Program-made: the position numbers and the translations under genes
Assembly (NCBI GenBank): GCA_007695195.1
Contig: REEG01000148.1
Coordinates: forward strand, 1-64,000
DNA from: Gemmatimonadales bacterium
Lineage (GTDB): Bacteria > Gemmatimonadota > Gemmatimonadetes > Longimicrobiales > Gaopeijiaceae
DNA length: 64,000 nucleotides
Direction of reading: 5' to 3'
Notes under the pieces: model-generated
What the model was told of the DNA's origin: nothing
What the model saw: only the letters and a program-made list of their open reading frames with translations
The model's database searches: none
Part shown: positions 26,163-35,485 of the stretch, in pieces
Layout of the letters: every line of letters starts with the position of its first letter
How positions within the stretch are numbered: the first letter of the stretch is position 1

Positions 26163-26936
26163 TCAGCTCCCCTCCAGGAGCGTCCGGATGGCGGCAGGGG
26201 GCTCCAGTGCGTCGGGATCGGCGTCGTCCACCGTCACGTCCAGGATCTCCAGGATCTGCTCGATTCCCATGGTGGACTGGATCATCCGGGTCGGCAGGAT
26301 CATCCCGTGGAACTCCTGATAGCCTGAATACCTGGTCACGCTGGGGATCTCACCCATCTCGGTGACCTGCACATCTTCGGATCGGAGGAGGAGGCCGGTT
26401 TCCGGGGCATAGCAGTCGAAGGTCTCGCGGCCGGAGACCCAGAGGAGCCGCACCCGGTAGCAGACGCCTTCGTCCAACTCCACCCTCCCCACCGTTTCGC
26501 GCTCCGGGACCAGCTCCCGGTCCCGGAAGCTGGCGGCGGCCAGGGCACGCTCCCGCATATGCTCGAGTTCGTCCCCTTCCATGAGCTGGGGACCGGTGAG
26601 CATATCCACGGACCATCCCACCTCACCGTCGAACCCAACCATGAGGTCACCGATCCCCGGTAGGGTCGAACTCATGCGGGAACCCACGTCGGGGATCTGG
26701 AGGAGTTCGAAGGTGCCGTCGAGTCCCATGGCCGGGATGGAAAGGGTTCCCGAGAACCGGATGGAGGCGGGGGTCAGGTGGGCATCACGACCTCCGATGG
26801 CCTCCACATACCGTTCAATGAGCACGTCGGCGTCGGGAAGGTCCTGGGCAGTGGCGGGAAGAGGGGCCACCAGTGCACCCGCCAGGGCCGGGAGGGCCAG
26901 GACGGTCGCCAGGGACAGAATGCGGGTGATGGTCAT
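26163..26936 (-). CDS. Exported protein, LolA/LppX-like lipid-binding fold suspected
   Basis: From ATG 26936 (GGAG upstream) the protein has 257 residues with a signal peptide ending PLPATAQ. The opening LIERYVEAIGGRDA and the repeated antiparallel strands with MRERALAAASFRD recall outer-membrane lipoprotein carrier-like proteins, often annotated as LolA-like in this size range. A Cys pair (Cys in VCYRVRLLW and in FDCYAPET) may form a disulfide. ATGA overlap with the upstream S41 protease gene means coupled synthesis. No catalytic residues are seen. Confidence 0.65.
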   Translation of the reverse strand: MTITRILSLATVLALPALAGALVAPLPATAQDLPDADVLIERYVEAIGGRDAHLTPASIRFSGTLSIPAMGLDGTFELLQIPDVGSRMSSTLPGIGDLMVGFDGEVGWSVDMLTGPQLMEGDELEHMRERALAAASFRDRELVPERETVGRVELDEGVCYRVRLLWVSGRETFDCYAPETGLLLRSEDVQVTEMGEIPSVTRYSGYQEFHGMILPTRMIQSTMGIEQILEILDVTVDDADPDALEPPAAIRTLLEGS

Positions 26937-28297
26937 GGGGAGGTCTCCAGGAGCAGCCGGCGCTGGGCGGTGATCCACTCCAGGGCTCGATTGAGGAAGG
27001 GGTCCGCCTCGGCCAGGAGTAGTTCCCGGGAGAGGTGGACCGGAGTATGGGGACGGACCCCGGCGCCTTCGAGACGGCTTCCGTCGGAGGCGGTGAAATC
27101 GGCCACGGCGTGCATGAGCCGGTCTCCGGTGGCCAGCACTGCGAGGTGGGCCGGGAGCGCCTGGCCCGCCGTGGTCTCGCCTACCAGATGAGCCCGATCC
27201 AGCGCCTTGAGCCCTCCGGCGAAAATCTCGCTGGTGCTGGCCGAGAGGCCGTCCACCAGGAGCACCAGGGGACCGTCGAAGGGTTGTACGCGGGAGCCGT
27301 CCGGTCCGATCCGCTGAGGGTTCACCACGAATCGCAGGGTCGTGTCACGGGTGCGCATCTCGCCCAGGTCGAGGCGCTCATCCAGGAAATGGCCGGCCAC
27401 TCCCATGGCCAGCCCGCCCACACCACCGGGATTGCCCCGCAGGTCCAGGACGATGCCGTCGGCGCCGCGGTGGCGGTCCACGGCCTCAGCCAGGAGCGGG
27501 GCCGCAGAAGGGAACCACCCGTTGAATCGGATGAGCCCGATGCGGGGTCCGTCCGGTCCACCGGGGTGGATCTCACGGTCGTCCACCTCCAGCCTGAAGG
27601 GAGGGAGGAGTCCGAACTGCACCAACTCCCCGGCGGGTTCGTCCAGCGCTACCTCCTTCTGCCGGACCCGGCCGTCGGCGTCCAGGATGCGCAGGGAGAG
27701 GGTCTCTCCGGGGATGCCCCGGATGCGGGCAGCCAGGACGGCATCGATCCAGAGCGCGGCGGCGTCGTCACCGGCAAGCTCAAGCCCGGCCACCAGATCG
27801 GCCAGGTCCTGGTCTCCAACGGTGCGCACCTCGTAGCCGGGCCTGAGCCCCGCCCGGGCCGCCCCGCCTCCCGGCTCCACCGACGTCACCAGCGCTGCTC
27901 CGTCGATCCACCGGACCCGCATTCCGGGATCGCCACGACCGGCCGCCGCCGTCGATGGATCCGCGGCGGTGGCGGGGATCAGGACAAAGTGGGACTCGCC
28001 CAGGCGGTCCAGCATCTCATCCATGATCCGGTGGAAGTCCGCCGAAGAGGTGGCCGCCTCGACCCGCGGTCGGAATTCGGCGCGGATGGCGTCCCAGTCC
28101 AGCCCGCCCAGGTCGGGATCGTAGTGGGTGTCCCGGATTCGCACCCACGCCGTGTCGAAAGCGGCGAGGCGGAGGGAATCCGACGTGACCCGGGAGACCT
28201 CTACGGTGCGGACGTCCGCTCCGGTGGAGAGCCCAGGGGCGGGGGCCATGGCGGGGCCCTGTGCGGCGATGAGGAGGGCGACAAGGGGGGCAAACAT
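26933..28297 (-). CDS. Exported S41-family tail-specific protease
   Basis: From ATG 28297 the protein has 454 residues. A short signal (MFAPLVALLIAAQGP) is followed by a helical domain, a PDZ domain (ALVTSVEPGGGAARAGLRPG, about 155-175), and the S41 core. GIVLDLRGNPGG is characteristic, and VDGLSASTSEIFAGGLK places the catalytic serine in SASTSEIFA with the general-base lysine further on near GETTAGQ. It would cleave C-termini of periplasmic proteins. The reading frame continues far upstream of 28297, but that part is not protease-like and overlaps the divergent promoter. The downstream gene is ATGA-coupled. Confidence 0.85.
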   Translation of the reverse strand: MFAPLVALLIAAQGPAMAPAPGLSTGADVRTVEVSRVTSDSLRLAAFDTAWVRIRDTHYDPDLGGLDWDAIRAEFRPRVEAATSSADFHRIMDEMLDRLGESHFVLIPATAADPSTAAAGRGDPGMRVRWIDGAALVTSVEPGGGAARAGLRPGYEVRTVGDQDLADLVAGLELAGDDAAALWIDAVLAARIRGIPGETLSLRILDADGRVRQKEVALDEPAGELVQFGLLPPFRLEVDDREIHPGGPDGPRIGLIRFNGWFPSAAPLLAEAVDRHRGADGIVLDLRGNPGGVGGLAMGVAGHFLDERLDLGEMRTRDTTLRFVVNPQRIGPDGSRVQPFDGPLVLLVDGLSASTSEIFAGGLKALDRAHLVGETTAGQALPAHLAVLATGDRLMHAVADFTASDGSRLEGAGVRPHTPVHLSRELLLAEADPFLNRALEWITAQRRLLLETSP

Positions 28298-28432
28298 ACC
28301 GGGCGAGGTTCGGGTGAAGGGATCTGTCGTGTCGCGTGTCAGTCCGATACGATAGCTGGCCGCGCCCCGGCAGGCACACCCCAGGCTTACCTGAGGAAGG
28401 GTCTCTTCTCCCCTCCCCGAAATTCGGACATC

Positions 28433-28678
28433 ATGAACTACCCATCCGACGCCGAACTTGATCGTTTCATCCGCACGCGACTCCAACTCCTGGGAATCGA
28501 CCTTTCGGTTCTCCCGGAGGAGGATGCCGACGCTCCGGCCGATCAGGCCCGGGTCGTGGCTGCGGTCCGCCGGCTGCTGCGGGATCAGATGCCGGTGGTT
28601 TCGGACTTCCCACTGGATCCCATCTCGGTTCCGCCGGTGCTCTACACCAGCGCACTCTCCGGGAGGCTTCATGGGTGA
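28433..28678 (+). CDS. AtzG/GatC-like small amidase partner
   Basis: The 81-residue acidic protein (ELDRFIRTRLQLLGIDLS, then ARVVAAVRRLLRDQMPVVSDF and a Pro-rich tail) has the size, helix pair and tail layout of AtzG/GatC-type subunits that assist amidase-signature enzymes. Its stop lies inside the amidase gene, an eight-base overlap. AtzG forms a stable complex with the amidase AtzE. It has no signal peptide, unlike the amidase it precedes, which is odd if the two form a complex. The similarity was judged by eye only. Confidence 0.6.
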   Translation: MNYPSDAELDRFIRTRLQLLGIDLSVLPEEDADAPADQARVVAAVRRLLRDQMPVVSDFPLDPISVPPVLYTSALSGRLHG

Positions 28679-30380
28679 CGGTTCCAGGCAGCCCCAGGAC
28701 GCCCTGGTGGACCGGCGGAGCTTCCTGGTTCGGATGGGAGCCCTCTCCGCCGCCGCCGCCGTGGGGTGCACGCCAGTGGGATCCGGCTCGGGGGCGGGAC
28801 CTGCGCCGGGGAGGGGCGACGTGCCGGTGGATGGATCCCCGGCGGATGTGGGCACCGCGACGGGGGCCGGCGCCGGGGTTGATCCGCGGGCCGCTGAATC
28901 CTTCTTCCGGGAGCTCCCCCGTCCGGACCTCTCCGGGGCGGCGCCGACGGATTCGGCCGAGTTCACCGCCTGGGAGGCGGGAGCGCTCCTCCGGGATGGG
29001 CGGTTGGGAGCCCTGGAGCACACCGAGGCCTACCTGGCGCGGATCCGTCGCTGGGACGGCGTCTACCAGGCCTTCAACGAGGTCACGGCAGAGGCCGCGC
29101 GAGCTCGGGCCCGTGCGCTGGACGGGGGTGCGGCGGAGGGGATCCTCCATGGGATCCCGCTGGCCGTCAAGGACAACATCCACACCGCCGGCGTCCGAAC
29201 CACCGCCAACTCCCACATCTTCCGGGACTTCATCCCGGACCGGGACGCCACCCTGGTGAGCGCGCTCCGAGGGGCCGGCTTCGTGATGGTGGGAAAGAGT
29301 CAACTCGGCCCCCTGGCCACCACCCGTGCGCTGACACCGGACGGTGAGGTGACCACCGTGAACGCCTGGACGCCTGGGAACCCCGATGTGAGTCCGGGTG
29401 GGTCCTCGTCCGGGTCGGCCACCGCCGTCATGGCGCGTCTCGCCGCGTCGTCGCTGGGGACCCAGACCGGAGGCTCCATTACCATGCCCTCCCGGGCCCA
29501 GGGGACCACCGGTCTGAAGCCCACCTTCGGTCGCGTTTCCCTGGACGGGGTAATTCCGCTGAGTTACACCCGAGATCATGTGGGCCCCCTGGCCCGGGAC
29601 GTGCGAGACGCCGCGCTGGTGCTTCAGGCCATGGCGGGAGAGGATCACCGTGACCCGCGGACCCTGGGCCTTCCCCCGGTTCCGGACTATCTCACCGCCG
29701 CCACGCCGGTGGAGGAAGGGGGGCGAGCCCGGGTTCGCTGGGATACCCGACTGGGGATCTTCCCCGACTGGGCCGATGGGGGTGGGGACGGGGGTCAGAA
29801 CCGCCGAGCCTTCCTTCGGGAGGCCGAATCGGTAGGGGTCGATGTGGTGGAGATACCGGTCCCGGACGGGTGGGACGAACTCACCTCCGGCGCTTTCAAC
29901 GCCATCCGCCTGGTGGAGCGAGCCGAGCCCTTCCTCCCGTACATGAAGGATGACGTCCGACTCATGGGGGTGACCCTCACCTCGTTCCTGTCGGGTCTCT
30001 TCGTTTCGGGAGATGAATACCTGAAGGGGCAGCGGGCGAAGTTGGCACTTCTCCGCCTGACGCTGGAAGGGGTCCTGGATCGGTGTGATGTGGTGGCGTT
30101 GGAGAGCCACATCCCCTTCGACATGATCGGTCTTCCCCTCCTGGCACTGCCGGTGGGGATCCGGGAGATGGGTGGTGTGGAACTCCCGGACGGGGTATTG
30201 CTGGGGGGCGCCCCCTTCGGCGAGGAGCGCCTCCTTGCGGTGGGGACGGCGGTGCAGGCCCGCACCGACTGGCATCGGCGCCGACCCCCTGAACCCTCAC
30301 CGGCCGACGAGGCCTGGCTGCGGCGTCCAGGAGCTCGGGGACGGCTTGATCTGGATACCGTGGCCCGGGAGGCACAGTGA
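28671..30380 (+). CDS. Tat-exported amidase-signature hydrolase
   Basis: The 569-residue protein starts with a twin-arginine leader (DRRSFLVRMG, hydrophobic AAAAVG) and a lipobox cysteine (AVGC), so it is probably a Tat lipoprotein. The amidase-signature core follows a Gly/Ala/Pro-rich spacer. PLAVKDNIH holds the catalytic lysine, SPGGSSSGSAT the cis-serine, and LGTQTGGSI the nucleophile serine. Signature amidases hydrolyse diverse amides and glutamine. GGGAGG lies four bases before ATG 28671. It is joined at its 3' end to the TPR lipoprotein gene by a GTGA overlap. Confidence 0.88.
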   Translation: MGDGSRQPQDALVDRRSFLVRMGALSAAAAVGCTPVGSGSGAGPAPGRGDVPVDGSPADVGTATGAGAGVDPRAAESFFRELPRPDLSGAAPTDSAEFTAWEAGALLRDGRLGALEHTEAYLARIRRWDGVYQAFNEVTAEAARARARALDGGAAEGILHGIPLAVKDNIHTAGVRTTANSHIFRDFIPDRDATLVSALRGAGFVMVGKSQLGPLATTRALTPDGEVTTVNAWTPGNPDVSPGGSSSGSATAVMARLAASSLGTQTGGSITMPSRAQGTTGLKPTFGRVSLDGVIPLSYTRDHVGPLARDVRDAALVLQAMAGEDHRDPRTLGLPPVPDYLTAATPVEEGGRARVRWDTRLGIFPDWADGGGDGGQNRRAFLREAESVGVDVVEIPVPDGWDELTSGAFNAIRLVERAEPFLPYMKDDVRLMGVTLTSFLSGLFVSGDEYLKGQRAKLALLRLTLEGVLDRCDVVALESHIPFDMIGLPLLALPVGIREMGGVELPDGVLLGGAPFGEERLLAVGTAVQARTDWHRRRPPEPSPADEAWLRRPGARGRLDLDTVAREAQ

Positions 30381-32062
30381 TCTGCAAGGGTTCCGTTTTC
30401 GCCGGGGTCTCCGTCGTCTTCTCGGTGGCCTTCTTCCTTTCCGGCTGTGATAACGACCACTCCCACCCCTCGGGCGACCACTCGCCCGGCGACGGTGCCA
30501 CGGTGATGGTCCCGGCGGAGGACCATTCGGGGCACCACGGCGTGGCATCGTCAAGCGGGGAGGATGTGGGACGGGTTTCCTTCGCCGCGAGCTGCGAGCC
30601 GGAGGCGGTGGAGCGTGTGGAGGTAGGGCTCGCCATGTTCCACTCGTTCTGGTTCCCGCAGGCGGACGGGGCCTTCCGCGAGGCGCTGGAGCATGATCCC
30701 ACCTGTGGGATGGCGGAATGGGGCCGGGCCATCACCCGGATGGGGAACCCCTACGCCGGGTCCATCCCCGAGGCGCGGCGGACCGAGGCGCTGGCGGCGC
30801 TGGACCGGGCCGAGGCGGCGGGACTTCCCACGGCTCGGGAGCGGGAGTGGGTGGCGGCCTTCCGACAGCTCTTTGGCCAGGAGGGTGGCGAGACGGAGCG
30901 GGAGCGCCGGTTGGCGTGGGAGGCGGCCATGCAGGAGATGGCCGAGCGTCATCCGGACGACCTGGAGACCCGCGTCTTCCTGGGGCTGGCGCTCCTGGCG
31001 GCGGCGCCTCCGGAGGATACCACCTTCGCCCGGCAGCTTCGGGCCGCCGAAATCCTGGAAGAACTCTTCCGGGACCGACCGGAGCACCCGGGGTTGGCCC
31101 ACTACATCATTCATGCATACGACGTACCCGCCCTGGCCGAGCGGGGGCTCGAGGCGGCGCTCCGCTACGCCGACATCGCCCCCGACGCCCCACACGCCCT
31201 CCATATGCCCTCCCACATCTTCACCCGTCTGGGGATGTGGGATCGGTCCGTGGAGGCGAATCTCCGTTCGGCGGAGGCGTCGGGTGGGGACTGGGAGCGG
31301 ATTCACGCCTGGGACTACCTGGTCTATGCCTACCTGCAGCAGGGGCGCGACCGGGAGGCGGAGGAGTTGGTGCGGCTCGCATTGGCGGCGGCGGACGAGC
31401 TCCCCTCCCCTGCCCAGGCCCACGGAACGTTCAACTGGCAGGCAATGGCGGCCCGGCTGGTCCTGGAGCTGGAGAGTTGGGACGAAGCGGCGGCGCTGCC
31501 CCTGGCGGGGGAAGGGACGAGTCCGGCCGTGGCCATCCGCCACTTTGCCCGCGGTATCGGGATGGCCCGGGCCGGCGACCTGGAAGGGGCAGCCGGGGAG
31601 GCCGGTCGCCTGGATACCATCCGCACCGGCTTGTCCGCGGCGGGAGAGGTGTACTGGGCCCGCATCGTGGAGGCCCAGATGCTGGGGGTAGAGGCCTGGA
31701 TCCATCGGGGCGAAGGAGATCTCGATACGGCGCTTGCGCTCCTGGACAGGGCCGCCGCCCTGGAGGAGGAGGTGGAGAAGCATCCGGTGACGCCGGGTCC
31801 CCTCCTCCCCGCCCGGGAGATGCACGGCGAACTCCTCCTGGAATCGGGAGGTCCCGGTGAGGCGCTGGCCTCCTTCAGGCGGGTTCTGGAGCGGGAGCCC
31901 CACCGCGCCCGCACTACCTTCCTGGCAGGACGGGCGGCCCTTGAAGCCGGACAGGGAGCGGAGGCGAGGCTCCACTTTGCCGCCTACCGCGAGTTGACCG
32001 GCTCAGGGGACGGAACGCGGGCCTGGGACCGGATGGCGTGGGAGGAGGGGGGCCAGGACTGA
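30377..32062 (+). CDS. TPR-repeat lipoprotein
   Basis: GTG 30377 overlaps the amidase stop. The 561-residue protein has a lipobox (FFLSGCD), then a His/Gly/Ser-rich linker (DNDHSHPSGDHSPGDG, then EDHSGHHG). About eight TPR-like repeats follow, including MAEWGRAITRMGNPYAG, LGLALLAAA and AYLQQGRDREAEELV. The histidine-rich spacer could bind metal but may be only a flexible tether. The lipid anchor and TPR array suggest a scaffold at the membrane for its operon partner, the exported amidase. Confidence 0.8.
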   Translation: MICKGSVFAGVSVVFSVAFFLSGCDNDHSHPSGDHSPGDGATVMVPAEDHSGHHGVASSSGEDVGRVSFAASCEPEAVERVEVGLAMFHSFWFPQADGAFREALEHDPTCGMAEWGRAITRMGNPYAGSIPEARRTEALAALDRAEAAGLPTAREREWVAAFRQLFGQEGGETERERRLAWEAAMQEMAERHPDDLETRVFLGLALLAAAPPEDTTFARQLRAAEILEELFRDRPEHPGLAHYIIHAYDVPALAERGLEAALRYADIAPDAPHALHMPSHIFTRLGMWDRSVEANLRSAEASGGDWERIHAWDYLVYAYLQQGRDREAEELVRLALAAADELPSPAQAHGTFNWQAMAARLVLELESWDEAAALPLAGEGTSPAVAIRHFARGIGMARAGDLEGAAGEAGRLDTIRTGLSAAGEVYWARIVEAQMLGVEAWIHRGEGDLDTALALLDRAAALEEEVEKHPVTPGPLLPAREMHGELLLESGGPGEALASFRRVLEREPHRARTTFLAGRAALEAGQGAEARLHFAAYRELTGSGDGTRAWDRMAWEEGGQD

Positions 32063-32068
32063 ACCCGC

Positions 32069-33112
32069 TCAGGGATCCTGGTGGGACCTTCCAGTAGTTG
32101 GCGGTGGCGCTGACGGATTCACCGATCCCTCCAGCACGGCCAGATGCGCCAGGGCGTCTCCACGATTCACCGTGGGGCTCCGGGTGAGTCCCACCACCAC
32201 ACCGGACCGGTTGCTCCGGACCGGGAGGGCGTGTTCGCCGAATGCGTCGCGGATGACTCCGATCCGCCGCCCCTTCTCCACCCGTTCGCCCAGATCCACG
32301 TCCAGCCGGAGGAGGCCTCCCCGGCCCGCCCGGATCCAGGACGTGTCCCTGGATTCCAGGGAAGGTTGGGCAGGAGGGATGGGTCCACCTCCCCGCATTC
32401 CCAACTCCCGGAGTACGCGGAGGATCCCGGACGTCCCCGCCTCGATGACGGTGCGATCGAAGCGGCGAGCCTCTCCCCCTTCGAAGACCAGGACGCGGGT
32501 ACCCCGGGCCGTGGCCGCCGCTCGCAGCGAGCCATCCCGCAGGCCTGCGTGAATGAGGATGGGGGCCCCAAAGGCCCGGGCGAGACGGGCGGTTTCGGGA
32601 TCGGACAGGTCGGCCCGAATCTGGGGAAGGTTCGTCCGCTGGTCGGATCCGGTGTGGAGGTCGAGTCCCAGGGAGCATCCCCGCACCACCTCCTGCATGA
32701 AGAGGTGGGCCAGGCGCGAGGCCATGGACCCCCGCGGGGAGCCCGGGAAGGAGCGGTTCAGGTCGCGCCGGTCCGGGAGGTAGCGGGACTCCAGGAGAAA
32801 GCCCTGCACATTGACGATGGGGACCGCCAGGATCGTTCCAGCCAGGCGCTGGGGGTGCAGTTCCGAGAGGAGCTTCCGGATGATCTCAACCCCGTTCAGT
32901 TCATCGCCATGGATGGCGGCGCTCATCCAGATCCTGGGGCCCGGCCGGGTACCGTGGAGAACCTCCAGGGGAAGTGGAAGGGCGCTGCCGGTGGCCAGGA
33001 CACCGGTGGGAAGTTCGATCCGACGCCGTTCTCCGGGGTGTATGGTCTGGCCCGCCACCTTCACAGGTGTGGCTTCTTCGGGCGGCTCCCCCTGGGTGTC
33101 TTGCCCGGTCAC
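32069..33112 (-). CDS. AstE/aspartoacylase-family zinc hydrolase
   Basis: The 347-residue protein has the M14-related aspartoacylase fold. [11 protein letters not shown] provides the zinc ligands His and Glu, DLNRSFPG is conserved around the substrate pocket, and GLDLHTGSD gives the third ligand. A C-terminal barrel follows ([21 protein letters not shown]) like that in AstE and DoeB. Known members remove acyl groups from N-acyl amino acids. GTG 33112 overlaps the rimK stop as GTGA. The operon places it with RimK and RimB, which hints at a substrate related to glutamate peptides. Confidence 0.85.
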   Translation of the reverse strand: MTGQDTQGEPPEEATPVKVAGQTIHPGERRRIELPTGVLATGSALPLPLEVLHGTRPGPRIWMSAAIHGDELNGVEIIRKLLSELHPQRLAGTILAVPIVNVQGFLLESRYLPDRRDLNRSFPGSPRGSMASRLAHLFMQEVVRGCSLGLDLHTGSDQRTNLPQIRADLSDPETARLARAFGAPILIHAGLRDGSLRAAATARGTRVLVFEGGEARRFDRTVIEAGTSGILRVLRELGMRGGGPIPPAQPSLESRDTSWIRAGRGGLLRLDVDLGERVEKGRRIGVIRDAFGEHALPVRSNRSGVVVGLTRSPTVNRGDALAHLAVLEGSVNPSAPPPTTGRSHQDP

Positions 33113-34008
33113 CGGGCCTTCCTCTCAATGTATTCGATGACACGCCCGGCCACATCCACGCCGGAGGCGCCTTCCACCCCCTCCAGTCCCGGCGACGAGT
33201 TCACCTCCAGGACCACGGGGCCCCGGTTGGAGCGGAGCATGTCGACACCGGCCACCGAGAGACCCATGGAGCGGGCGGCCTGGACGGCGGTTCGGCGCTC
33301 ATCCTGGGTGAGTTCCACGGCCTCGGCCGTGCCGCCCTGGTGGAGGTTGGATCGGAACTCGCCCGGAGCTGCATGGCGGATCATGGCGGCCACCACCCGG
33401 CTCCCGATGACCAGGGCGCGCAGGTCCTCCCCGCCGGCCTCCTTGATGAACTCCTGCACCAGGATGTTGGCGTCCAGTTGGCGGAAGGCGGCGATGACGG
33501 ACTCTGCCGCCTTCCGGGTCTCGGCCAGTACGACGCCCACCCCCTGGGTGCCTTCAAGGAGTTTCACGATGACCGGTGGGCCACCGACCCGGTCCAGTAC
33601 GCCCTTGGTGTGGCGGGTGGAGTGGGCAAAGGTGGAGGTGGGAAGGCCGACCCCGGCCCGGGAGAGGATCTGCATGGAGTGGAGCTTGTCCCGGGAGCGG
33701 AGAATGGCTTCGGATGGGTTCACGCTGAACACTCCCATCATCTCGAACTGCCGGACCACAGCCGAACCATAGTAGGTGTAGGACGCGCCGATCCGAGGGA
33801 TCACGGCGTCGAACTTCAACTCCTCCTCCGTGGCGTTCCGGTCGGCGACCAGGTCCTGATAGATCACCGAGGGGCGGCGGGCGGTGATGTCCATGTAGCA
33901 GCGGAGGTAGTTCACGACCCGGACATCGTGGCCGCGTTCCCGCGCCGCCTCCACCAGCCGGGCGGTGGAATACAGGGACGCCTTGCGCGAAAGGATACCG
34001 ATTCTCAT
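33109..34008 (-). CDS. rimK: RimK-type alpha-L-glutamate ligase
   Basis: The 299-residue length and the ATP-grasp features match RimK. N-terminal [20 protein letters not shown] and [16 protein letters not shown] are typical of RimK rather than other ATP-grasp ligases. [20 protein letters not shown] forms the ATP-binding lid, and [13 protein letters not shown] binds magnesium. RimK adds glutamates to the C-terminus of ribosomal protein S6 and can make free poly-glutamate. It is coupled on both sides: ATGA with rimB and GTGA with the AstE-like gene. Confidence 0.93.
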   Translation of the reverse strand: MRIGILSRKASLYSTARLVEAARERGHDVRVVNYLRCYMDITARRPSVIYQDLVADRNATEEELKFDAVIPRIGASYTYYGSAVVRQFEMMGVFSVNPSEAILRSRDKLHSMQILSRAGVGLPTSTFAHSTRHTKGVLDRVGGPPVIVKLLEGTQGVGVVLAETRKAAESVIAAFRQLDANILVQEFIKEAGGEDLRALVIGSRVVAAMIRHAAPGEFRSNLHQGGTAEAVELTQDERRTAVQAARSMGLSVAGVDMLRSNRGPVVLEVNSSPGLEGVEGASGVDVAGRVIEYIERKAR

Positions 34009-34553
34009 GGGGTGTTCCCGAGGGTTTGGGGTTCCCTTGGATCCCCATGTCCGTGAAGAAAGGAGGCTCCCGGATCCACGAGGAACCGGCCGCGAAGGGC
34101 GGTTCGTCCCAGGAGCATCCGAAAGCCCATGCGGTCCCGCCGGGTGAGGGTGACTTCTACCGGCCAGCGGAGGGGACCCAACGCCACCTCGAGACGCACC
34201 GTGGGCCGGGGCTCGGCAATCCCGGAGGAACTCCGAACCTCCCGATGGTCCACAAGGGGAGCTACGATCTCCACTTCATCGCCGCTTCTCCGCTGATGGG
34301 GATGGACGGTGAATCGGATCAGGCCGTGGCCGGCCGCCTGGATGCCCGTGGCATGGAGAGCCGACGAGCGCGCCCCTGTGTCCACCTTCACCTTGATGGG
34401 GATGGTGGGACCTGCCGGCAGGATGATCCACTCCCTCCACCCGACCCGGCAGAGTGGTTCATCGCGAGAACGCCCGTCCCCGCGGGTGGGTGGCTCGTGG
34501 CGACGGACCGGTTCTTCGTGGGAAGCCGGCTCGTCGGATGGGTGGCGGGACAT
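34005..34553 (-). CDS. rimB: RimB-type retropepsin-like aspartic protease
   Basis: The 182-residue protein carries [16 protein letters not shown] (Asp58-Thr-Gly-Ala), the single-copy DTGA motif of retropepsin-like RimB proteins, then [23 protein letters not shown], the family's C-terminal signature. In Pseudomonas the rimABK cluster controls RimK and S6 modification. The first 35 residues are hydrophilic and not family-like, so the real start may lie downstream. No ribosome site is seen at ATG 34553. Its end overlaps rimK as ATGA. Confidence 0.82.
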   Translation of the reverse strand: MSRHPSDEPASHEEPVRRHEPPTRGDGRSRDEPLCRVGWREWIILPAGPTIPIKVKVDTGARSSALHATGIQAAGHGLIRFTVHPHQRRSGDEVEIVAPLVDHREVRSSSGIAEPRPTVRLEVALGPLRWPVEVTLTRRDRMGFRMLLGRTALRGRFLVDPGASFLHGHGDPREPQTLGNTP

Positions 34554-34643
34554 TCCGCTGGGAGCTCTCGTCTGTGGTCGGGGGGGAAGGATCGGACCTC
34601 GAGGGGCCCTGGAGCCGATCCCGGATGGGAACCGAAAAGATAG

Positions 34644-34898
34644 TCATTTCCGCGACGATTCGCCCCCGGATTCGTCGGCGGTGGATTCGGGCCGGGGGAG
34701 ATCGAGGACGGCGCTTCGCCCGCAGGATGGGCACAGGTACCAGCGGCGTCGGCGAACGTAGGAAACGCCGGGGGGACGGGGGACGGGGCTGGATTCCATG
34801 GGGACCCGGCAACGGGGGCACGGAAGGGTGCCGTCCCGAGGGAGGGACTCCCGGAGGGCCGCCAGCTCCAGGCGGGAGAAGATCTTTCGTTTCGTCAT
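34644..34898 (-). CDS. Small zinc-ribbon protein
   Basis: From ATG 34898 the 84-residue protein has two CxxC pairs, CPRC and CPSC, about 27 residues apart, separated by an aromatic/basic stretch (YVRRRRWYL). This is a zinc-ribbon pattern. The N-terminus (MTKRKIFSRLELAAL) is basic and helical. The tail is acidic and serine-rich. It lies 90 bases upstream of rimB on the same strand. Nucleic-acid or ribosome binding is plausible but unproven. Confidence 0.68.
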   Translation of the reverse strand: MTKRKIFSRLELAALRESLPRDGTLPCPRCRVPMESSPVPRPPGVSYVRRRRWYLCPSCGRSAVLDLPRPESTADESGGESSRK

Positions 34899-35000
34899 GG
34901 GTGAAACCAGCGGTCGATCCGCATCGTAGGGGAGGACGGGCGGGGCGAGCGACTTCCAGCTCCCCTTGCCTGAGAACCTGCAACCCATGGAGTACCCACG

Positions 35001-35207
35001 ATGCTTACCCTCCTCAAGTTCCTGGTGGTGGGGATCCTCGTCCTGGCCGCGCTCAATATCATCGGCGGCCTCCTGGCCCCCATTCTGGTTCCCATCTTCG
35101 TCCTGGTGGTCCTGGCCCTGGCCCTGGCGGTTCCAGTGGCGTTGGTCATGGGACTGGGCTGGGTGGTGGTTCGGCTCTGGGGAGCCCTGGACGCGGAACC
35201 GATCTGA
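35001..35207 (+). CDS. Small hydrophobic membrane protein
   Basis: ATG 35001 has GGAG nine bases upstream. Nearly all of the 68 residues are hydrophobic and form two or three membrane segments (FLVVGILVLAALNIIGGLLA, then VPIFVLVVLALALAVPVALV). There is a short hydrophilic end (ALDAEPI). No family is recognised; the run of Leu/Val/Ala resembles small membrane-tethering proteins. It stands alone between divergent and downstream genes. Confidence 0.62.
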   Translation: MLTLLKFLVVGILVLAALNIIGGLLAPILVPIFVLVVLALALAVPVALVMGLGWVVVRLWGALDAEPI

Positions 35208-35288
35208 AGACCGGTCCAGCCCCCCGACAGGGTTCGCGGATGGACCGAAAACCTTGCAATCAGGCGGGATCCCGGCTCGGGATCTCTC

Positions 35289-35315
35289 TTGACGCCCTCG
35301 GCAGGCGACTATAGC
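35289..35315 (+). promoter_or_regulatory. Candidate sigma-70 promoter of the HU gene
   Basis: TTGACG at 35289-35294 is followed after 15 bases by TATAGC at 35310-35315; the spacer is short. The leader to the HU start would be about 165 bases. It contains a perfect seven-base hairpin, TCCCGAC/GTCGGGA at 35341-35359, and a T-rich tract near 35400. Confidence 0.4.
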
Positions 35316-35485
35316 GTTCTTCCAGCCTCTGCCCGGCGAGTCCCGACGGCTTGTCGGGAAGGGGTCGGGCACCGCGCCGAATGCTTGGCGTCGGAGGTGC
35401 TTTTGTTTTTCAATATTCGCCAGCAATCGGCGCCGTCCAGAGCGGGCGGTCCCTGTGAACATTACCCAACCGAGGAGTAAAGCTC

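Noticed and set aside
27035-28432. Long upstream extension of the AtzG-like frame
   Set aside because: This part is antisense to the S41 protease and has no domain; the real gene starts at ATG 28433.
28467-30275. A 602-codon minus-strand frame
   Set aside because: Antisense to the amidase, whose catalytic triad is intact on the plus strand.
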